DNA of 64,000 nucleotides, from the NCBI GenBank assembly GCA_030142905.1, contig JASJOG010000020.1, positions 1,673,501 to 1,737,500 of the forward strand. The letters run 5' to 3'. Origin of the DNA: Heliopora coerulea. Lineage: Eukaryota > Cnidaria > Anthozoa > Scleralcyonacea > Helioporidae. The position numbers and the translations under genes are program-made. The notes below the pieces were generated by a model. The model was not told the DNA's origin, ran no database searches, and was given only the letters and a program-made list of their open reading frames with translations. Shown here in pieces: positions 58,440-64,000 of this stretch (positions are counted from its first letter, which is position 1; every line of letters starts with the position of its first letter).

Positions 58440-61211
58440 TTAGTTAATTTTCTGAAGGGAAACACTAAACACAAACGTAATTTCCCCATTGGTTTCAGGA
58501 ACGCTAATTTCGTTGAGAGCAAGTTGCAAGGACCGAGCTAAATATATAGGTTGGTTACCGGGACCAAGGCACCATTTCTAGAGAAAAAGAAAATAGAGTT
58601 TTAAATCAAATGCACCTTGCCCTATCGACAACGATTTACGAGCAAACGACAAAAACTGAGACTCAGGGAAGATCGGTCTGATGAATACTAGCTCGCATTC
58701 AGGATCTTTGCTTGACGCTTTAACGACCCCTGCTCGAGTGGTCCAAGCGTCGAGTTAAGACTCTCGATGCGAGGTCAGGATGGACCAACAGGTAGGCGAA
58801 CAGACACAAGTTACACTTTGACGAACGGACGGACCGATGATTGGACTGACGAATGGACTGATGGACGGACTGATGGATGGACTGGTGCACGGACGGGCTG
58901 ACGGACGGACGGACGAACTGGTGCACGGACGAACTGGTGGACCGACAGACTAACGGATGGACTGATGGACGGACTAACGGATGGACCGATGGATTGATAG
59001 ACGGGCGGACTGATGGATTGATAGACGGACGGAACGACGGATTGATAGACGGACGGACCGACGAATGGGCTAATGGACGGACGGACTGATGGACGGACTG
59101 ACGAACGGACTGACTGATGGACTGACGAACAGACTGACTGAAGGAATGGTGGACAAACGGACGGATGGTGGAACTAACGAAATTACGTACGGACGCACGG
59201 GCGAACGAATGAACAGAGCTACAGAAGCAGGACGGAATCGACGGACGGAGCGATAGACGGACGAAAGAACGAACGAGCAGGCGAACGAATAAACTTACGT
59301 ACGAATGATTAAACAATTGAACGAACGTCGGCAATGGTTGTCCAAGTTAACTTGTCCAGGTTCGTTTTGGAATTCTTTAGAGTGATTTAAGTTTATCTGT
59401 CCGAGTTTTGGGTCTAAATGGCTTACCTTGTACCCAGGACTGATGGACAACGTTAAGTTCAATCTTTTCTCGGCATTGGGGAGGAGTCGATTGGCAAAGG
59501 TAACTAAGGAGCCAGCACAAGCCTGGCGGACATCGTTCTCCAATTTTCTTACAGCCTGATCAGGATTACCAACGATTTTCTCTTCAATAGCAATCTCAGT
59601 ATCTCTCGTCTTAACTCGATCGATAATGACGTTGGTTTGGCCTCCAACGTTGCGAGGAGGTGACGGACTTGGAGTAGAAGCGTATCCTGTTAGAAAATAA
59701 GGACTTATTAACCGAATGAGTGAGATTTCTATTGATAATTATTGTATAGCCACCTTTGTACGCTGTTCATTAAACAAAAAGAAACGCTCAGTTTGTACGG
59801 AAACTTTGAGTAAATCCTTTCTCGACGAAATCTTACATTCACTCGGTCAATAAGTAATGAGAATCTGCCAGATGTTTTCGTACAGGCTAAGTGATAAAAA
59901 AGCACTGTTCCTTTTGAAAAACAAGACACAAGTGTTACCTTGTACATGATAATCAAATAATAATTAATAAACAGTCCATTATACTGACATGGACTTTACC
60001 TCAATGGTTTTCAAGTAACTAGTACCATGGTGGTTAGCCTTAAACGGAAATAAAAACTTCGACAAAACAGTGACTAACCTTTGGTAGATCTACCATCCTG
60101 CTTTACCACGACAGCTTTTGGACGGCCTGCTAAACTTCCAACCGAATCACTAGTCCATCGTAAAGTCAACTGGTTCTGTGAATCTGCATTGCCAATGTAC
60201 AGCGAGCAGTTGGTTCCTTGATAGACGCTCTGGCGAATCTCTTTGGCCTGACTGCCAGCCAATGTGACTTTGACGCCATCTGTAAAAATACTACATAACT
60301 ATAATACAACAATATAACAATATAATATAACATAATTATAGTGCAACAATAACTACAACAACAATAACCTCAACGAAAGAAAAAAACAGAAAATTCAAGG
60401 CTAGAGCAACCACCACAACGACAACAACAACAACAACGACGACGACAACAACAGCAGCAGCTGCAACAGCAACAGCAACAACAAAAGCAACTGCACTAGT
60501 ATAAACGAGTGCAGTGACACTGTTGCTATTAATTTTTTTTCACCCAGTGACAACGTAACTTTCATAGTCCGTTTGTATCTGCATTAGTGATCCAATGCCA
60601 CCAAGGTCGGTTGATTAACATTTTCGAAAGTGTATTGTTTTGTTCAGAAGGAAAACCACTTTCAAAATCTCGAGCACCACGAGACAAAAAATCCTTGATT
60701 TTTCATTGACTTTGGCGATGAATCAGCATCTCCCTGGCTTGAGGCAAATTCTTTATCTTTTCCCACAGCATATGTTAAGTTAAGTTTAGACGATCATTTA
60801 GTTGAGTATTAAAAGAAAAAAAGCATCAAAATTATAGTTAAAACAACAATCTCTGTTTATACGCCAGTAAACATTCTTTAATGCATCAAAACAGCTCAAT
60901 TTTACATACCTCCAATGACCTCGACGCCAAACCTTGCATGAGAACTTGAAGCTTCCCCAAACGACAAAACAAGAAGAATCGAACTGAATGCCAGATCTAA
61001 GTAAACAAAAACACAGGTTAAAAACCCCTGTTGTATCTTAGATAATGGCGCCACAAACCTTGTTAGATTTCGTAGCCTGAATACAAAAGAACAAGCCGTA
61101 TTATAGGAAGGCTTTTGACCCTAGTATTGGATAGGGAACGCTAAACAAGATTTAAGAAGCTAAGTTGTCCCTCTTTGTTTTGTTTTTCAAGGTAATACGT
61201 GTTAAATTCAT
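58440..61211 (-). CDS. secreted protein of unknown family, five exons
   Basis: I join 61199-61211, 60910-60996, 60079-60279, 59427-59686 and 58440-58577 into 232 residues with GT-AG introns and consistent phases. The first exon (ATG plus 10 nt) is the only Met I found that keeps frame; its donor is ordinary and the call is weaker than the rest. A signal peptide (LAFSSILLVLSFGEASSSHA) spans the first junction. The mature part has sequons at NCS and NLT, a Pro-Ser linker (TPSPSPPRN), a charged, possibly helical stretch (EIAIEEKIVGNPDQAVRKLE), and only three or so cysteines. The C-terminal exon begins KWCLGPGNQPIY. I recognise no domain. A minisatellite fills the last intron. Its upstream neighbour at 61643-63906 is on the same strand. 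Confidence 0.7.
58760..59310. repeat. GACGGACTGATG minisatellite, about 550 bp
   Basis: Imperfect tetramer-based units (GGACGGACTGATGGAC and GGATTGATAGACGGAC variants) run for over half a kilobase within the last intron of the secreted-protein gene. The 200-codon Arg-Pro-Ser-Val-His frame on the minus strand is an artefact of the repeat. Confidence 0.9.
60300..60500. repeat. ACA/ACG trinucleotide-rich intron tract
   Basis: Runs of ACAATATA, ACAACAACG and CAGCAACAG units within the intron between the exons at 60079-60279 and 60910-60996. Confidence 0.8.
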
Positions 61212-61642
61212 GCTACTTCTTGAGCGATAACTAAAAACTTAGGGAATAAGTAAAATTCGAAACCGGACGGTGAAATAATATCTTCAATGTAAGTCTATTG
61301 TCCGCTTGAAGAATAGATGCATCCCGAACTAGATGATGTGTAACTACACAAATGCTTGAAGTGGATACTTGTTGACTATGAATGTGTCTGCCTTCTCATT
61401 ACCACAAGAGTAAAACGTAATATGGTGAGAATTTTCCAGCCTTCCAGCTGACCCGGTAAGACGTTTGTAATTTTTCTTCTACCCTGAATAGGCGTGAGCG
61501 TGTGATGAGATGATTTGTTTGATAGGGAGCCTAGAATGGTCCTGACTGTGATGGAAATTAAACGGGCAAAATAAAACGGCGGATATTGGTTTCACTGTGC
61601 GGGGAGCTAGCAAAACAAATCCATAATATAGTTAGATGAAGA

Positions 61643-62217
61643 TCATTGATGCCAACACCTACACTGGTTTCCAGGTTCCTCATGATTGTTGTTTTGAAGA
61701 ACGAAGAACCCTCGACGGACCGACGGCACATCGCTGGGAGAGTAGACAAAATGACCGCTGGCATCAGGAACCAAGTCTCCAGCTATAGGAATTGTGACGG
61801 GTTTGTTGTCGTCAACCAACAAACTTTCGAAGATGCTGATGATCTAACAAGTAAAGATTAAGACGCAATGAATTATGACATCCCGGTATGAGATATATAC
61901 ATAATGAAGGGTGGTCACCCAGAAAGTAAATAAGGATTAGCGAGTTGTTCAGTGGTGGATCATGGCTGGGGAGATCAGAGGTGTAGGAACCAACTAATCA
62001 TTGCGGGTGCAACCCGCCCGAAGAAGGCTCCAGGGGTACGTGCCACCCGGGATTTTTTTAAGGCTTTGAAAAGCTATTTCCTGCATTTTGAGAGGAGTTT
62101 CACGCACAAAAGAATATAAAGAGGGTGACTAAATGAGACATAGAGAGAGAGAAGAAAGAAAGGGAGAAAAGGAGGGAGGGAGGGAGGGAAAGGGAGACAC
62201 GAGAGAGACACGAGAGA

Positions 62218-62263
<46 letters not shown>

Positions 62264-63906
62264 AAGACAGAGACAGAGAAACAGAGAGACAGAGACAGAG
62301 ACAGACAAAGGGATGTGAGAGGATGAGAGTGAGTTACAGAGCGAAGGATAATTCGAATGGAAGAATAATTGAACTTTTGAACAACGTACCTCGGTTTGGT
62401 AAGCAAACGGTAATTCCAAGGCGACTTTGCCTCCTGATTTTAAGATATGAACACCTGGGATAAGAGCTTGAGGGATTCTGTGATTCTAAAAGAACAAAAT
62501 TGAGAAAAATTAGTCAATACAAAAAACGTCGGAGGCAGTTGCAACTGCAAACATCACGTTAAAGAAAACAACTAGCACTACAGGTTATTCACAAAGAGGC
62601 AAGGGAAGCAGCAGGTCCACCACCTAGGTCCTAGAACATGGTTTGATGAAAAGAAATTAACTCCACACAATAACAAACGACACTTCTCCTTACCAGAAAC
62701 TTATTGAAGGCGTAAAACGTTGAATAAAACAGTTCATTTGGCTCAACATTGCAGACGCTTGGTCTGTCTCTGCAACTTACGATGGGACAAGGATAACCTA
62801 CAGTAAATTTTAATGAACTAATTTAGTAAAGCGCGACAACCACAACGAATCTTCCTTGATAATTATCTTGATTATTTATGATTCATTAATGAGTTAGAGT
62901 ACTATTGTGCAGTGTTGTATCCTACATTCAAACGTGAGCCTAAAAGGAGAGTTTGAACAGTTGGTGCAACACGTGTACGAATACTGTAGATTATTCACAT
63001 TACAAATATGTGGAAACATTCACGTTGAGAATAGAAGCTATCTTAACAGCAAAAGTGAAACAAATAGTTGACGTGTACAAAAGATTTTTGTATCACGTAA
63101 ATTAATCTTGCCGAAGAAAAAAAAAACACACCCACCTAAACTTATTAACATACGTGGTGCTCAACTCACCACTTTGCTAACGTTGAGCTTCGAGTGTATT
63201 ACGTGTAAACCCAGTCCCCTCACCCATCCTCGTAAACGGACAGCTTGACGCAACACTTGAAATCGTAATTTTGTGCATTTTGAGTGGACTGGACCTACCC
63301 ATAATACCGTGGAAACCCTGCATTAACAACTGGACTGCTGTTTCAGATACTGCGGATAGTATTTTCCATACAACTGATACAGAATGCTATAGAAACCAAA
63401 GGACGTACTCTGTTGTTGAACTCCTAATGCAATCAGCAATCTCGTAGGTAGATACTTCGCACAATGTAGCTCAGACTGCTTGAGCAGTATACCAAAAAGA
63501 AAGGATTCACTGACCGGAAGATTCTGTTTACGCCTTGGCTGAAACAGACCAAACATAGGAAACATCTAAAATGAGTAACTTTTGACGACAACTACAACGA
63601 AACGAAAACTTCACAACTAATTTGGTCAATTGACAACTACAAACAAAACTGAAAATAAGGAGGATAGGTTAAATGACACCAGAATAACAGATGCCAAAAA
63701 AGAAAAGAAAAACCGTTTCCACCAAAGCATTTCCAAAAACACTACACGTCATGGAAACAGCCTTGCAGAAGTAATTTGCAATATTTTTGATTCAACAAGT
63801 TTACTTACAACCATGTTTGATGATACAAACAAGAATCCATTGTTTTCTTCGCTTCCAAGCAATGGATTGTGAAAAGCAAAATAGTTTCCATGTTCAAAGC
63901 GATCAC
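61643..63906 (-). CDS. unrecognised protein, 3' five exons, 5' end beyond window
   Basis: Exons 63809-63906, 63409-63565, 62694-62797, 62390-62485 and 61643-61843 join in phase to 217 residues plus stop. The exon at 63906 begins at an acceptor with phase 1, so further exons lie beyond 64000. The sequence includes YFAFHNPLLGSEENNGFLFV, FGLFQPRRKQ, a CPIVSCRDRPSVC cysteine cluster, GVHILKSGGKVALELPF, and a C-terminus ending GNQCRCWHQ. The last exon either ends at this TGA or has a donor at CAG TGT AG/gtgttg; I prefer the stop because the next exons on this strand begin a signal peptide. The composition looks extracellular. I do not recognise the family. Confidence 0.6.
61970..62095. repeat. dispersed-repeat-like GC-rich block
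   Basis: The text around GGTGCAACCCGCCCGAAG, CCAGGGGTACGTGCCACCC and TTCCTGCATTTTGAGAGG looks like an interspersed repeat and contrasts with the AT-rich intron around it. I cannot name it without a repeat library. Confidence 0.35.
62160..62310. repeat. compound microsatellite (GGGA)n, (CA)n, (GACA)n
   Basis: (GGGA)n near 62170-62190, GAGAGACAC units, a pure (AC) run at about 62218-62259, then (GACAGA)n. It lies in an intron of the partial gene at 61643-63906. Confidence 0.95.
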
Positions 63907-64000
63907 CTGTAAGAAACGTTACGGGGGTTTACTTTGTAATGGATTTTACCCAAATACCACTGGCCTGACTGGCGCGACATCGTTTTTTACCCAGGCCAGG

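Noticed and set aside
58720..59334. 204-codon minus-strand frame rich in Pro, Ser, Val and His
   Set aside because: It is the translation of the GGAC minisatellite; amino acids follow the DNA period, and it has no domain.
61643..61843. Joining this exon to 60910-60996 to make one long gene
   Set aside because: The phase forced by a donor after CAG TGT AG gives a frame that hits a stop in the 60079-60279 exon. The other phase begins a signal peptide, which fits a separate gene.
62074..62419. Frames over the (CA)n and (GACA)n tract
   Set aside because: Cys-Val and Thr-His alternation is microsatellite translation; real exon sequence starts at 62390 on the minus strand.

Overview
The window reads as animal nuclear DNA, most likely from an anthozoan cnidarian (a coral or sea anemone). 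I base this on AT-rich intergenic DNA, GT-AG introns, clustered short-chain collagens, single-exon GPCR genes, degenerate LINE tails and a Penelope-like element. The species assignment is inference.

Region 1 (1-22 kb) holds two single-exon class C GPCR genes, both on the minus strand (5553-7964 and 14489-16825). Between them is a Penelope-like insertion (8391-9132) with perfect 185-bp inverted arms, a 12-bp target duplication, a GIY-YIG endonuclease remnant and a hammerhead-like fold in each arm. The rest is intergenic.

Region 2 (22-38.3 kb) is the most interesting part. It is a cluster of three short-chain collagen genes, two on minus (22269-25516, 29424-31153) and one on plus (32851-38271). 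I could reconstruct all three exon by exon with consistent phases. Each encodes a signal peptide, a short non-collagenous N-terminus, a Gly-X-Y rod and a C-terminal domain of ten cysteines. That domain has the cysteine layout of the vertebrate resistin/FIZZ hormones, and one copy matches the resistin spacing in all but the last interval. The plus-strand gene also has a von Willebrand A domain with a complete MIDAS. All three share a 513-nt collagen exon and a TATA box 49-57 bp before the start codon. I infer secreted trimers with a collagen stalk and resistin-like heads.

Region 3 (38.3-52.5 kb) is mostly repeats and intergenic DNA: a long palindrome, a 5'-truncated LINE with an (ATG)n tail, a single-exon class A GPCR with unusual motifs (48262-49326), and a second palindrome with a hammerhead-like core.

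Region 4 (52.5-64 kb), all minus strand, has a complete six-exon ZCCHC9 orthologue (52507-55699), MITE-like repeats, and two adjacent multi-exon genes for unrecognised proteins. One is secreted (58440-61211) and the other is cut by the window edge (61643-63906). Large minisatellites and microsatellites lie in their introns.
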